This document shows, one piece after another, positions 22,471 to 35,095 of a stretch of DNA of 46,667 nt. Numbering within the stretch: position 1 is the stretch's first letter; each line of letters begins with the position of its first letter. The notes below the pieces were generated by a model. The model was not told the DNA's origin. It did no database searches and was given only the letters and a program-made list of their open reading frames with translations. This DNA comes from Zygnema cylindricum. Its lineage: Eukaryota; Streptophyta; Zygnematophyceae; Zygnematales; Zygnemataceae. Made by a program: the position numbers and the translations under genes. Location of the stretch: contig JBBHKE010000409.1 of the NCBI GenBank assembly GCA_037447655.1, positions 453,104 to 499,770 on the forward strand, in the 5' to 3' direction.

Positions 22471-22639
22471 GTGGAGTTAGAAGTGAGGGTGTTTTGAGGG
22501 TGTGAGGAAATTATGTAAGAAAAGTTTTCCGTGGAATATCTTGGCTTCCTTGGGGTAATCATTCTCTTGTGTGTGTTTTATTCATTTATGCTTCCGCTGG
22601 CATTTGCACTCAGTGTTTTATTATTCGATCATATCAAGG

Positions 22640-23393
22640 GAGAGGGAGAGGGGGAGGGAGAGAGAGATGAATAGGGAGAGGGAGAAGAGAGGGAAAGGGA
22701 GAGAGAGAGGGAGAGAGAGAGGGTGAGTAAAATGCATGCTTTTGCAAAACCAAATCAGTTTGACTTTTTTAAGAGGGAGGGAGAGAGGGAGAGTGAGGGA
22801 GAGAGGAGGGGAGGGGAGGGAGGTAGGTAGGAAGGGGAGGAAAGAGAACTATTTAGGGTTTCAAACACGTTTAGAGACAGAGAAAGAGAGGGATAAGAGA
22901 GAAACGAAAATGAGAGAGAGAGTGAGAGAAGGATAAAATTGAACTTACTTGCTGTATATATTCTCGAAAAATCTTTCTGAAAGACCTCACACCGTACAAC
23001 TTTGTGGAGGTTGCTTTTGTCTGTTTGTGACAGTACAATCTGGAGGCTGCAATTGTCTGAGCTTGTTAGGGTTTTAGAGATTTCCCTCTACATATGTTTT
23101 TGCAAAACCTTGCATTCCTTTCAACAAGAATCAAAAGACAGAATATGAATAAAAATGAATATCTAGTCGCCCGTTGGTTTTGGTTTGAGGCGATACATTG
23201 AATCTTGCATCCATAAGTAATTTCGAAACTTTGTATATCGCTACATGTGGAAAAATGGCGTAGTTCAAGTGAATGATTGGTCTGTCAAAACAATATGTTT
23301 TATAAAACATATGCTATATGTTTTATGTAGGAACTAGGATCTTAAAATAAAACATATGCTATATGTTTTATGTAGGAACTAGGATCTTAAAAT
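22640..23393. repeat. GA-rich simple repeats and a 45-bp tandem duplication
   Basis: GGGAGA-type tracts occupy 22640-22720 and 22775-22935. At 23304-23393 a 45-base unit containing CATATGCTATATGTTTTATG and GGAACTAGGATCTTAAAAT is present as two identical copies. Between them I see nothing coding. Confidence 0.7.
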
Positions 23394-23395
23394 AA

Positions 23396-24714
23396 ATGCT
23401 CACAGAAATAAATTCACCAAAAAATCAGAAATCATTCACAGCGGAAGCTCATACACAGCAAGAGGATAATCAACCAAAAAGATTTATAAGTGTTCTTGGC
23501 CGAAGCCTCTTTACATCATCTCTCTCTTCACTTCTCTCTCTTCAATAATCTCTACTTCAAAAAGTTGATTTCTACAGCTATACGCTGCAGTCTTTATCTC
23601 TTCTCTAACTATCTTCCAAACAAAGCAAACAAAGATAGCTAGCAAGTCAACAGACTTCTGTCCCATGCAGTCTTTATTTCTTCTCTAACTACCTTCCAAA
23701 CAAAGCAAACAAACACAGCTAGAAAGTCGACAGACTTCTGTCCCATTCCACTAAGGTCTCCTGCCGGAAAAAGAAAACACGGAAATTTAGATTCCACGAA
23801 GGAAGACGTTGACGCTTCTTCTTGAAAATGCGAAACACCAGAATGAGAAGTTTCGTGCGTGTGCTGTGTACGCACGAAACTAAAACACCTGCACACGGAA
23901 TAATAAAAGTTACGCGAAACGAAATAGTACATTTCGTTCGCGGACGCCTCAAAAAGTGCCACGAAACGACATCGCACATTTCGTACGATGACGCGGTACT
24001 TTAACTCAAACGAACAATTGTGCGTACGCCGCTTCGCGATATATTGGCGATTCGTCAAAATCCCAACAATCCCACTCTTATTGGCGGAATCGCCAAACTC
24101 CTGAAAAGGTCTCCCCCATAGTTCAAAAGTAGGCGTTTTTATGGTAGGCCTTTGGTCGGCGCCTTTATCGTAAGTTGTGTTATGGGCTTTTCATGCGATC
24201 TTCTTTGATCGCTGCTTTGATCAGCGACCGTCCGATCGCCCGAATCTGACGGTGTAAATAATTTTTTTTGTTCTGAATGTTTTAATTGGTCCAATGTTTG
24301 GTCCGAATGTTTTAATTGGTCCGAATAGGTCCGAATACAATATGGGTCTTAAGGTCATATTGTATGTTTTGTATACAATAGGCATATTGTATGGGCCTAC
24401 TTTCACCTACTTTTGAACGAGACTCTCCCCCTCTCAAAAACATCATGCGTGGCAGCTTTCGTCAACAAATCAGCCGCCTCCTCTTTCGTTGGTATGTACG
24501 AAAACGAAATCTCGTTTGCCGTCACCAAATCTCTCACGAAATGCCACAGAATCCGTATGTTCCTCCTCTTATGAAACACTCCATACTCATGTATGTATCT
24601 ATATATATATAACCAGAATGTGTGGTGCAAGTTCATTTGAGTTGTGTTAGCGAGATTTGAGTAGAAAAGGTGAGAGATAAAATGAGCACAGAAGTAGTGC
24701 CCAACATGAATCAC
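23396..24714 (-). mobile_element. Ty1/copia retrotransposon 3' remnant
   Basis: Minus-strand 24714-24403 ends in RNIRILWHFVRDLVTANEIS, then YIPTKEEAADLLTKA. This is the conserved C-terminus of the copia RNase H domain (the family pattern is H-hydrophobic-RD.V..G.I...Y.PT...AD.LTK). Downstream, a purine tract AAGAGTGGGAT leads into TGTTGGGATTTTGACG at 24068, which looks like the start of the 3' LTR. The LTR's far end was not determined; about 23396 is a candidate. Gag, protease, integrase, reverse transcriptase and the 5' LTR are absent, so the copy is truncated and dead. Confidence 0.7.
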
Positions 24715-27301
24715 AGGGGCTGAATCTGATTGGCTTCCTCATTCATTTGACACACTATTTTTTGTACACTAGAGTAACGTTAAGAAAAAGACGGTGTGTT
24801 AATAAAGCTTTGTTGTGAGAGGGCAAAATAAACGTGTACTGAATCTGTGCTATTATAGCAAAGCAAAGCGTGATCGCAAAGAATATAATTGCGTGTAATG
24901 TGAAATCAGTACGCTGGATAATCATTTCTTCATGGCATTATAGATGCTAGCAGTAGTTTACACTCTGGTAACAGACTTATAATTGAAACGATTGACAGTG
25001 GTCAAGTAATAGTTATAAGCCACCCATCCTTACAAGTTCATCCCAATTTTTTTTGGTTCAACTGAAAAAAATCACTTTCTGTGGCTGGTAGCCAAAGAAA
25101 AATGGAAGGAGTCTTTTTATGGATTCACATCCTTTAATAGTTACCACTTGCTCACCATATGAACATAAAGGACAGCGATGTGACAGACAAGGAAAGGTGG
25201 GAGGATCCGTAAAATGCTGTGGAGTCAATTGTTAGTTTGTCTTATTGTTCAAAATATTGGTTATTTAGTTGTGTTTTAACATATATCTCTCTACTACATG
25301 ATTCTACGTGGACTCTTTCAGTTTCGGAACCCATTTTCTTATATTCAGTTTCCATGTACTCAGATGGTTTACCATAATGTATATTTAGTAAAGATTAGTA
25401 TATTGTGACAAGGGGTCTTATCAACTCAAAAAAACACTAAAAACAGCGTCACAATCTATTAGGTTTTACATTCTAAAATTAAAGCTATTTATATATTTAA
25501 TTATCATTTATAACTAAATTTTGTAAATATCGATAAAAACAGTTTTGTGACACAGTCAGTTCAAGTTAATGGAGGAGGGGGGGGGGAGGGAGAGGGGAGA
25601 GAGAGGGGGAGAGGGAGAGGGAGGGGGAGGAGGTAGAGGAAGGAGAGATAATGGAAACTGGAAGGAATGAGAATGGAATGATGGATGGAACAAGGTGTGC
25701 ACACAAAATAATCTATACACTATGAACTGTAATTACAGTAAGGAAAGCGTTAGTGTAGGGTTATTATAGTGTAATCAATTCCAATGCAGATCCGAAAAAC
25801 GTGGCTATTTTTGAACCGTTTAAAGAGTAAGCGTTAAAAAGAAAACAGTTAGCACCATTTCTAATTTTAACGCTATCAACACTGATGCGCTGCTGACGCT
25901 ACTCTGTGATCAAAAGGACAAAAAATATCGGCATTAAATTAGTGTTCTTAGTGCTAATAACGAATCACGGTGTACAACATTTATCTTTTCTTTATCGACA
26001 AACACTGAAACTGGATTGACTATACTTTTACAGCTTGGTAGTTAATGTTTCCTAACAGGCTGCAACTCACATGCGAGACGTCACCCCTATGCTTCTTTCA
26101 CTGTAACCTTAACTGTTTAAGGCTTTTCCTAGGGTTCTCTTTCTGCTTTGTCGTCTTTGACAAGCTTCACCTAGAATAGCTTCAATCTCGCAGTATGGGT
26201 ATTTCAGCAATTATTTAACACAGTGTACAATGTAAAACATCTACCGCTCTATAGGAGTCAATGAGGTTGTAAATATACTGTTTATGGATGAAAAAGAGAA
26301 AGCAGTTTCAGCTAGACTCCCACAACATTCGGTCCTTCACCCCTACACAACACTGGAATCGCTATCAGCGTTAAGAAATAATTAGAATGATGGCTGTTTT
26401 AGTGTTAATAATTATATTTTCAGACCAAATGGCGCAGACGATTGCAAACCTCAAAAAAAATTAGCATCAAAAGATGGAAACAATTAGCATTGACAGTGCT
26501 ATTTTTTGTTCAGAGGGCGAAAGCACTGGGACAGAATTAGGTTATTAATGCTAATGGAGATTCAAGGAGTATCTATGTAAAGAATGCAGCTTACCTGCTC
26601 AAATAAGCATAGGTAGAGCCAGCTCCTTTTGCTACTGCACCCCATCCCATCTTTTAGGAAAAAGAGAAAAATGACAATCATAAACATTCCATCAATGAAC
26701 GACATCAGGACTTCGTACAGAACTGAATTGAGTTTGAACAAAAATGAATTCAAATTTTCAAATTTACAAGAAAGCGGGTGTATAAGCCCCGCAAATCCTT
26801 ATCCACAGCTGTTGGTCAAGCAACAGAAAAATCTCAATATGACAAAAGCAAAAAACTACCTGTTGACAAAAGTCGCACACATTTCTATCGTTAACAAACG
26901 ACTACCTCAAGGTAAATCTAAAGGAATGATACTCTTGCAGTACAAAATATTCAAACGCACTACTGCACTTTACCATTAAAAACCATACAGACAATGAGAT
27001 AGCCTTGGTTTCCGTGGTAAAAATAAGAATAACCATCTAAAATCTGGCACTTATCGTCAACTTCACAACAGTACTATGGCCTGTACTATGAATACCTCCC
27101 TTTTTGCAGATTCAACTGCGACTTCCAACTAAACTGTGGACAAACAGGCGCCATAATCAACACATAGACGATAGCAGACTAGTCTTAGTAGGAAACTAAT
27201 AAGAATCTCCGTAAAGCGATTTGATCCTAAATCAATTTGGACAGTATACAGAAAAAAAAGCTGTAGAAATCTCTCCTCTTGACCACAGGGAAATGTACCA
27301 T
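24715..27301. other. Intergenic region with MITE remnants
   Basis: Two diverged family A MITEs are visible: about 25714-25974 (right end CGAATCACGGTGTA) and about 26334-26575 (left end with GGAATCGCTATCAGCG). A G/A simple repeat lies at 25572-25640. Possible minus-strand exons near 26595-26650 and 26115-26190 did not combine into a supported gene. Confidence 0.45.
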
Positions 27302-28306
27302 CTATTCAGAGGAAGTAGAGAAAGCGTCTTTCACTGCCGTCGCAGCAGTAAGATAATTGAGAGTGTTTCGAAGAGTATCTCTCTCTTTTCGAAGTCTTTC
27401 TGAGGTGTCTTGAAGCTCTAAGAGAGCCTGTTGTTCGCTTGGAGCTCCCTCAAATGTACTCGCAACCCAAAAAGAAAAGGGAGTAGGAAACGCTGACTTC
27501 CTTAGGTCTGCAGGTACGCCTTGTTCTGCTTTTCCTCCCATTTTATTGCTCAATCTGATCACATCTTTCATCAACGTTTCGACTTCATCTGCAAGCAACT
27601 CCAATTCACTTTTTTTGATTACTGCATCGTCTTTCACCACAGAATCTTGATCCAGTACTGGTCCTGAGGGACGATCCTCCAGCCATACGACTTTAGCAAC
27701 AAGGTACGGACGACTCCGTACAATATCAACCACTCGGAAGCGTTCTTGACCGCGACAAATTAAAAAAAAACGATCGTCTGGTAACTTCTCATGTTTTATT
27801 ACTTCTCCTACGCAGCCAACAGCGGCTGTTCCTCCTGCTTCTTTGCCAGAATAGACAACGCCAAAACGGAGATCAGTATGTAGAAGTGTATGCATAAGAA
27901 TCCGATAACGGTACTCAAAGATCTGAAGCGGAAGCATGGCCCCTGGAAAAAGGACAAGCGGCAAGGGAAACAGTGGCAATTCTACTAAACCATCTTCCTT
28001 TTCATTTCCGAGACTGCTTTGACAGACAAGTCTTGTATTCCTTCTTCTCTTTCTCCTCTGAAGCGGACATGGTCCAGAGTTTCCTGCAGCTAATCTTTGT
28101 ACATCCAGTGTGACGTCGGCAGTTCCATGCAAATGACGAGGAGGAGAATATGATCGTAAAGACGATATTTTACCACCACCGTTTAATTTTAAGTTTAAAT
28201 TTAGGTTTCCCTGTACTAATGGCCTCCCAGCCGCCTCGGTGCGGAAGGCTCTGTTTATGGTGATGCCTGAAATAGCGGATGCCATAGAGCCTGATACGGC
28301 TGACAT
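27302..28306 (-). CDS. Plastid-type Lon N-terminal (substrate-binding) domain protein, intronless
   Basis: A single 334-residue open frame. Residues 1-95 are rich in Ser, Arg and Gly with few acidic residues, as expected of a plastid transit peptide, including QRRKRRRNTRLVCQSS near the likely processing region. From about residue 108 the Lon N-terminal domain begins with VELPLFPLPLVLFPG, LPLQIFEYRYR and RFGVVYSG, followed by GCVGEVIKHEKLPDDRF and CRGQERFRVV. A helical C-terminal part includes LLELQDTSERLRKERDTL. There is no AAA+ ATPase (no Walker A) and no Ser-Lys protease domain, so this is a stand-alone Lon-domain protein like those in cyanobacteria and plant chloroplasts, not a Lon protease. 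Its biochemical role is not established. It has no intron, unlike the neighbouring multi-exon genes. Confidence 0.9.
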   Translation of the reverse strand: MSAVSGSMASAISGITINRAFRTEAAGRPLVQGNLNLNLKLNGGGKISSLRSYSPPRHLHGTADVTLDVQRLAAGNSGPCPLQRRKRRRNTRLVCQSSLGNEKEDGLVELPLFPLPLVLFPGAMLPLQIFEYRYRILMHTLLHTDLRFGVVYSGKEAGGTAAVGCVGEVIKHEKLPDDRFFLICRGQERFRVVDIVRSRPYLVAKVVWLEDRPSGPVLDQDSVVKDDAVIKKSELELLADEVETLMKDVIRLSNKMGGKAEQGVPADLRKSAFPTPFSFWVASTFEGAPSEQQALLELQDTSERLRKERDTLRNTLNYLTAATAVKDAFSTSSE

Positions 28307-31300
28307 TATTTAGTAACCTCAACTATGGCTATGGCTGCCACTAGAGAGGCTGAATGGAAACAAAATTTGTGTGAGAGAGAGGAAGCGAAACTCCAAGAAG
28401 AGGCCGTACGCGTACGGACACCATTCACGAAAATTTATTGAAACCACACTATGGTTGAAAACATACGTTTAAGTTCAGGACATGAATTAGAATGGATCTT
28501 AGCTGAATGTGCAAAAACAACTGAAAGTTTAAATGTGGTTTCCCCGTTATGTACGCATATTATACTGAAACAGATCGTAAAGATACGCATATAGTACTAG
28601 CTCACTAGATATAGAATTTCCAAGTGTGTTCGCACTTCTGAACGGTACAACATGAATCGCTATTAGCGTTGATAATACCATGTATGTGCCTAAATTCTGG
28701 ACCTCAAACTTAAAATAGAGTCTATAATACCAGTTGTCTTTCCCTTAAAGCTAATTCTTGAAAGGATCAAAAGCAGCCAGGTCATTCGGATCTGGTATAG
28801 AATCGATAACACCAATATAAGACCCACTTCTTTACTCTAAGAGGAATTCACGATTGCACTTTGTCTTAACAGCAGAGTGCATGCATTATATAGTAAGTGC
28901 GAATCACTAATTAGCGTAAGTACGCACGAAAACTTTCCTCATGGCGATATTCCGCACAATTTGAGAAATACGCACTGAAATTACGCACTCTACTGTACAA
29001 CTCGGTCACCCAGTCAAAACAAGGTAAGTATATTCCATCATGGGTTCAACGTGTAACAACAATCGGAAACAAAAATATACAAGTACGTGGAGAGCGCAAG
29101 AGCCGTTCAATCATTTTCGATTTATAGGTTGCACAATGCACATTCATTGCCTGCCTTTCAGCTCTGAACGGCTCTGGTACAGTAGCCTCCACGTGCACAT
29201 TTTTTCCACGTAAAAATCCGAAATGATGTTCGTCAAATCTCAGCATAAACGTGACATCATTCAGGCTGTCGCGAGTTCAAGCAGAACGTGGCATAATCCG
29301 CAGGCTGTCAAGCGTACTCATTCGTAACGCGGACCACCGTCCAGACCGACAAAAATTTCGTCGAACTATCGCGCTTTGTCTTTTTGGCGCTCGTCCCTGA
29401 AATTTGCATACGAATACCCCTTGTACTTTTGTGTACCATGGACACACGAAGTGAGTACGGCCACGTATAGAGGCTACAAGACGGCGAAAATAGCAAAAAT
29501 AGAGAAGGCTCCCCATTTAAACTTAAAAATTCCGAATGGGTTAGCACGGGAAACTGTCCTAACTAGCATGTGCTCGATTCGGGCTGTAATAGCTCATTTC
29601 AAATCTTAACCAATCCTCGATCATTTTTCATCGTCAACTTTCAACGACGGTTGCCAAAATAGACTATCAAAAGTCTTTTTCTGAACCGGAGCTATGACTT
29701 ACCATTTATGTGTTTCATCAGTGTTTTCATCGATGATCATTTGATGTTTTATGGATTACTCTACACGTGCGAGGAGCAAAAGTACCACAGGTTCTCGTTA
29801 TATTGCTTTACACAATTATGTGGAATACTCGAAGAAGCAAACGAAGAAAGGGTATCACATAAAGGTCTCTTCCTTTATGAGGCGTTTCTGGAAGAAACTT
29901 GTTGGCAAAACGAAAAGATGAACCTTTCTTTGTAAGAACAATGGCAAGTAGAGCACTGCTATGGTTAAATTTATACCATATACTGTATGCTCTGAAAGGA
30001 AGAAATTTATGAAGTAATGGAGGATTTCGGCGGGATTTTATTTTTGTTAACTTTCAAATGATCGGAAAATAAAAGCAGAATCAGACGTTGACCAATGTAA
30101 GAAAGACTTTCTCATGACACGGCTTTAATTATATGCTTCATTTATTGCCAAAAAAAGGGAAGGTAATCATCGACTAAAAAGCACGGTTACTCTTTATTGA
30201 GAGCTATCTTCAACGAGACTACACATTTGAGCAGGTTATCTGGTGGAAGTAAATATGTAACTAAAAGTAGTTCATTACATTGGCCTCTGTCTTCTTCGTG
30301 CTTTGGTGGATTTGTAAATTTTTTTTGTGTTCCGAAATGGAATAAAATATTTTTTTCAGCCTAGCTTAGCATCAACAGGCTTGGCACTGGCTTCTATTTT
30401 ATTACTTTTTTTTGTTCCCAAGGTTTGGAATCGTGTTTTATTATTTCCTAAGTCAGAATGCCGCCTACACTACATCCTGGAACATTGTAGTAGCTTGTTG
30501 ATGGCATTTAATATATTTTTGTTTTTTCATTTGTGAAAATGGTTTTGTTTTTCATATGACCAAACAGTCAACTTTTTGATGGAATTTTGAAAGTAAGGAA
30601 CCCCAACTCTAACATTTCGTTCCACGCCCAGACTATGGTTCTTACTCCATTATCAATTTCTCCTAATCGAGCCTCCATTTCTGTGTTCAGTATGACAATA
30701 TCTCCTATCCAAAACGTCATTTAGACAAAAACATTCTGATCCTGTCTTGTTGATCATCAACAATATTATCGCCTTTGTTATCATTGTTATTATTGTTGTC
30801 CATAAGAAGCCAAAACTGGTCGGTGCGATAGGTTCTGAAATTGCATCACATCCATGCACTATTCATTCCCAAAGGAACACAGTTGTTTTAGGGATTTGCC
30901 GATCATATCTGAAATTTGATCTATTGATTTTTTTTTTAATGTAATGCCAAACATTTTCAAGTAGTTTGTATATAAAGCGAGTGGAATATCGTACAAAATT
31001 TTGACATTGACATTTGTAACTATTTCAATACAAAGTGATATTAGTAATCTTTAAAGTGCTATATACAGCTATAAAATGAAAGCTAAACTACACTTCTGAG
31101 TCTATTGAAACTGCACAATGGAAAGGAATTTTGCCCCAAACGCATCCTCATCACATCAACACACCATAATAATTTACAACCTCAACCCTAACTGCAACAA
31201 CTTTTGTACCTTTCACTTTTCTATGCCTTATCTCTTGTCATTAATGATACACTAAGAGTGTCAATCAATCTCTCCCCTTTTTTTTATCATCCTAAAGATC

Positions 31301-32672
31301 GTACGGATAAGATCCTTGTTTTCACAATTTCAATACTCCGTATTTGCTGTCACGAAGGAGTTTCCTCCTTAAATCCATAAATTTCATCTCTGTCTTCACT
31401 GCAATCGATATAGAAGCATCACTTCAGTTCTAAACACTAAATTTTGTATATTCATTTTTGTAGATTCCTTCGCCTTTAGATTATTTTCCCGCTATGTCCT
31501 AAGACATTTCATTGGTGTAGAATTACAAATCCTCACAAAGTATTTCCATTGCCCAAAGGTGACTCCCAACAACATCACTATTATTTATAGCCAATTTCCA
31601 TCAATGTTTGTTTCAACGACAGATAAAGCACAACACAAATACGAACTTGTGACCGTAATTGAGAGAGAGGGAGAGGGAGGGAGAGAAAGGGAGAGAGAGG
31701 GAGAGAGAAAACATAATAAGTTGACCACAAAGCACAATTCATTCGAATCGTTCCAATCCAAATCACTGCAATGTCAAGGCCCTCGGTGAAGAAAACATAC
31801 ATTTTTTTTTGGGTGGGCTGGAAACTAGTCGTTCATAATTGATTGAACTTTTTTGGCGAAAATATGGTATTGGGTCAAAGAAGACCCGGATGAGTGGGAG
31901 GCAAAGGCTTCATGAGGCGTAAACAATTAGCCCAGTGAAGAAGCTCAAAGTTGGAGTCAACTTCTTTCTCTGTATCCCCCAGTCACCCCAAAGTAAATCA
32001 ATTAACATAAAACAAATCACAATGCTACTCTGCCCATCGCTATTCGAGTTTCTTGAATTATTAGCGTTAACACTTTATTATACTTAACTACACCATATAA
32101 TGCTCTGCCACGAACCTAATTATGTGCCATATAACTAAAAAGTGTTATTAACACTAGTTTACATTTTGGGTCATAAAATACCTGCTCGAATTAGAATGAT
32201 TAACTCTAATAGAGATGAGCAGTGTACCTATATTGGTTAGAGATGTTTGTGGACTATGAGATGATCTACCCAGGTGTGTTTAACTTCCCGGTGAAACTGA
32301 GAATGACTACACTGTCTATCGTTACCAGCACTAATGTTTTATCCGCCACTCAAATCAACTTTTCTAAGGTGCACACGTATCCGGTTTTCCAATTGGAGAC
32401 TGTCAATACAAAGGTGAGAATCTTGACATTTCATCAAAACCGTCAGGTAAACATTCGACAAGTGTGCACAAAGAACAATGAGTTCAAAGGTCGAATAAAC
32501 AGAAACACATGTAGCAATACAAGGTGTACCGTATGAAAGCAAAGAGGCAAAGCATGATTAGGGAATGCCAGGTGTGAAGTGAAACCTTTAATGTGGTTAA
32601 TGCAAATTAAAGTGCTTATTCCCCTACAGACTTCATCCAATCTTGACTGAAGTACTTATAACCTCCTCCAAC
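28307..32672. other. Long gene-free stretch between Lon-domain gene and STN1
   Basis: A family B inverted-repeat element lies at 28505-28648, with a one-sided family A end at about 28649-28670. Another family A copy lies at about 32020-32226 (TGCCCATCGCTATTCGAG ... AGATGAGCAGTGTA). A G/A simple repeat is at 31660-31710. The CpG-richer stretch 28920-29600 has no recognisable coding family. Short frames such as the one at 29708-29935 match nothing I recognise. No gene is called. Confidence 0.45.
28505..28648. repeat. Family B inverted-repeat element, copy 2
   Basis: Ends AATGTGCAAAAACAACTGAA and GTGTTCGCACTTCTGAAC resemble those at 10012-10155, with the shared inner ACGCATATTATACTG. Confidence 0.5.
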
Positions 32673-35095
32673 TCATTCAACCTTCACTAAAGTGCTTAGA
32701 ATCTCCTCTATTGACTTCCTTTCTTTATTACCAGCAACAACTTCTTCAGGAGCATAAACAATCCAGTTTTCTTCACCATGTTTCTTGTGCAGAAGGTACA
32801 CTTCCTTAGAAAAAAACATCTCAAGATGCACAAAGAGCTTTAAAAACAACAACAGTCAAGGAAAAATCAAGCAACACAAAAGAAAATCGTGAATCAATAC
32901 TGGTCACAACATCGTGCCATCACTCTTTTTGTTATCAAACTAAACATACTAACAGTGGAAATTTATTAGCCCGGGATATTACAATAAAATACAACATTAA
33001 TAAGATTTTCCTACCAGCCTGACTCTGAGGTGTCCTGATTTGCAACAAACAAGGTATGGAGGAAAATGCTTACGAAGAGAATTCACCGTTAACTGATGTT
33101 GATTTCTGAAGAGTGAAGGCACGCCTTGAACGCGAACCAGACAGCCAACCTCTAACTGTATTGGTCAAAATACAAATTCGCATAGCAATAAGAGCGTCAT
33201 TATTGACTCAAAACTGTACAACATTCCATAAAACCAATAACACTTCATTCTTGACATGAAACTATACAACAATCCATACCAATAATGATTCCTTCTTGAC
33301 TTGAAACACTTGTTTTCCCACCTCCTTCTTGAGGTCTGTTACTTTGGGAAGGAGCGAGCAACCTCACCCCACGGTCTCAACTTCTTATCAATAACCGAGC
33401 ACTCCTAACTTAGAAAACCAACTAACACCCAAAAGCAGGAAATTTCCAAACAACTACACCTTGAATCGTTATTAGCGTATAGAAATTATTAGTGTAAAGA
33501 AAAAATTAGTGTCATTCATTCTAATTTAGTGCCAGGAGACGTGGCATATTATGGTCCACGTCCTTAAATAGTGTAATTTATTATATTTAAGGTATCAATG
33601 TCAAAATTTTGGGGTGCCGATATAGCGTACATAAGGCTAATAACGATTCACGGTGTAGTCCCAAATTGGGAGGAAAACACTAAAAGGATAACAAAGACAT
33701 ACAAGTTTTGTCGTTTCTTTGTGCAAGATTTGCTGCCCAATCGACCGTGATTGTCGCCAAATAATGCAAGGAAGACAACCGCTTCCATCATCCACTGCCA
33801 TTGTAAGGGACAAAAGTCACAACAAGCAAGAAAACACAAAAAAATTACAAAAAAAAATAGAAATAAAAATAAATGAATCAAAATTACAACATCGGACGAG
33901 ATGCAAAAAACTGTAGATAACTCAAGTACCAAACTACATTTAACAAGTAGTACCATATCTAAGGATTTGCTTTTACCTTTTTTGAACAACAAATCTAATA
34001 CAATTTTATTTAGAATATTAAATGACACTTCAGACTGTACTTCAGTACTTAGTATGTTCTTAATAAATGTCTTATGGACGATGGAAATCTATAGACAAAA
34101 ACTTGTAAGGAGAACCTAAGGGCAAAAATACAAATGCAACGCGGTACAACCACAGGCCTTGGGAATAATTAGAGACAAAACATTTATAGTTTAAGAAAAT
34201 AAACATCTTTCCTTTTGGAAGGATGGTGGGAGGGAGGGAGGGAGGGAGGGAGGAAGAGAAAGGGAAAGTGAGTTCTGTGATAAAATTGCTTTACCTACAA
34301 ATCGGAGAAAAGGTCCTTTGTTTTGCAAATCAACAACAAGGCCCATGATTTCAACTTCACGGACCGGCCGTCCACACCATAACATGCTTCCTGTCCAGTA
34401 TCCCAGGTGGGAGGGGGAGAGGGAGAAGAGGAGAGGGTTGGAAAGGGAGAAGGAGAGGGAGAGGGAGAGGGAGCGGGAGAGGAAGTCGGAGGGGGAGGGA
34501 GAGGGGGAGAGGAGAGGGAGAGGGAGAGGGAGAGGGAGAGGGATCCTTAAAAGACAAGGCCTACTTCAACCAAAGAAACTTGGAGCCAACACGCTATCCC
34601 ACCCCGATAAACCTTAAAAAGCCTCGAAAAAAAACCCTAAAAGACCGATTAGGAGCCCACACAGCATCCGAGCCTAAAAATCCTAACATCCCTGAAAGAC
34701 AGCACCTTTTTCAACAAGAGGACTTTGGAACCAACATACCAGCCAACCCTAAAATAACCTAAAACCCTATAAACCCTAATAAACCCTTAAAAACCCTAAA
34801 AAACCATAAAAAACCCTAAGTAACCCTGGAAAAGAAAAACCTTCCTCGATCGAAGAAATTTGGTGCCAACATGCTAACGAACCCTAAAAAACCCTAAAAA
34901 AACTAAGTGACTCCACAAAAGACAAGAACTTTTTCAACCAGAGACAGTTGGAGCCAACATACCAGGAAGATCTCGAGCTGGCTGCATTGTCAAGATCGCA
35001 GAAGCAAAAAATGGAGAGCAGGAGTGGAACAAAGGGTCAAGACCCCACAGTAAAACCGGTGGAACGTCATCTTTCTCCTTCGAGGCACAATCCAT
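32673..35095 (-). CDS. STN1: STN1, CST telomere-maintenance complex subunit
   Basis: Five exons join in phase to 206 residues: 35095-34963, 34390-34295, 33794-33703, 33149-33015, 32837-32673. Exon 1 reads PPVLLWGLDPLFHSC and ILTMQPARDLPG, the hallmark LLWGLDPxF N-terminus of animal-type STN1. Exon 2 gives WCGRPVREVEIMGLVV and exon 3 VVDDGSGCLPCIIWRQ, the core of the OB fold. Exon 4, VGCLVRVQGVPSLFRNQHQL, matches the later OB strands. Exon 5 encodes a charged C-terminus ending SIEEILSTLVKVE. STN1 binds TEN1 and CTC1, and the CST complex protects telomeres and promotes C-strand fill-in in the nucleus. The length lies between plant (about 160) and animal (about 370, with winged-helix domains) STN1, so no winged-helix part is present. 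Intron 3 holds a MITE and intron 1 holds telomere-like repeats. All five splice junctions keep phase. Confidence 0.85.
33455..33657. repeat. Family A MITE in STN1 intron 3
   Basis: TACACCTTGAATCGTTATTA at the left and TAATAACGATTCACGGTGTA at the right are imperfect inverted ends, 203 bases overall with TA at both edges. The inner GGAGACGTGGCATATTATGG is shared with other copies. Confidence 0.75.
34410..34962. repeat. Telomere-like and splice-site-containing tandem repeats in STN1 intron 1
   Basis: At 34410-34548 there is a GGGAGA simple repeat. At 34550-34962 four to five copies occur of a unit containing CAACCAGAGACAGTTGGAGC and CAACATACCAG, separated by AACCCTAAAAAACCCTAAAA tracts (best at 34741-34822 and 34884-34905). 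The last unit is the real donor region of STN1 exon 1. On the transcribed strand the tracts read TTTAGGG-like, the plant/algal telomere G-strand motif, but they are degenerate. Confidence 0.8.

Noticed and set aside
26115-26650. Possible minus-strand exons (26650-26595 starting MGWGAVAKGAG, and 26190-26115 ending KALNS)
   Set aside because: Each looks exon-like alone, but the splice phases do not combine into one frame, and no family is recognised.
29708-29935. 75-codon frame with mixed composition
   Set aside because: No recognisable family, no splice partners and no repeat structure; could be chance.
34357-34557. Pro/Leu/Ser-rich minus-strand frame in STN1 intron 1
   Set aside because: It is a translation of a GGGAGA simple repeat. 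Only its last codons overlap the true exon 2, and those are in another frame.
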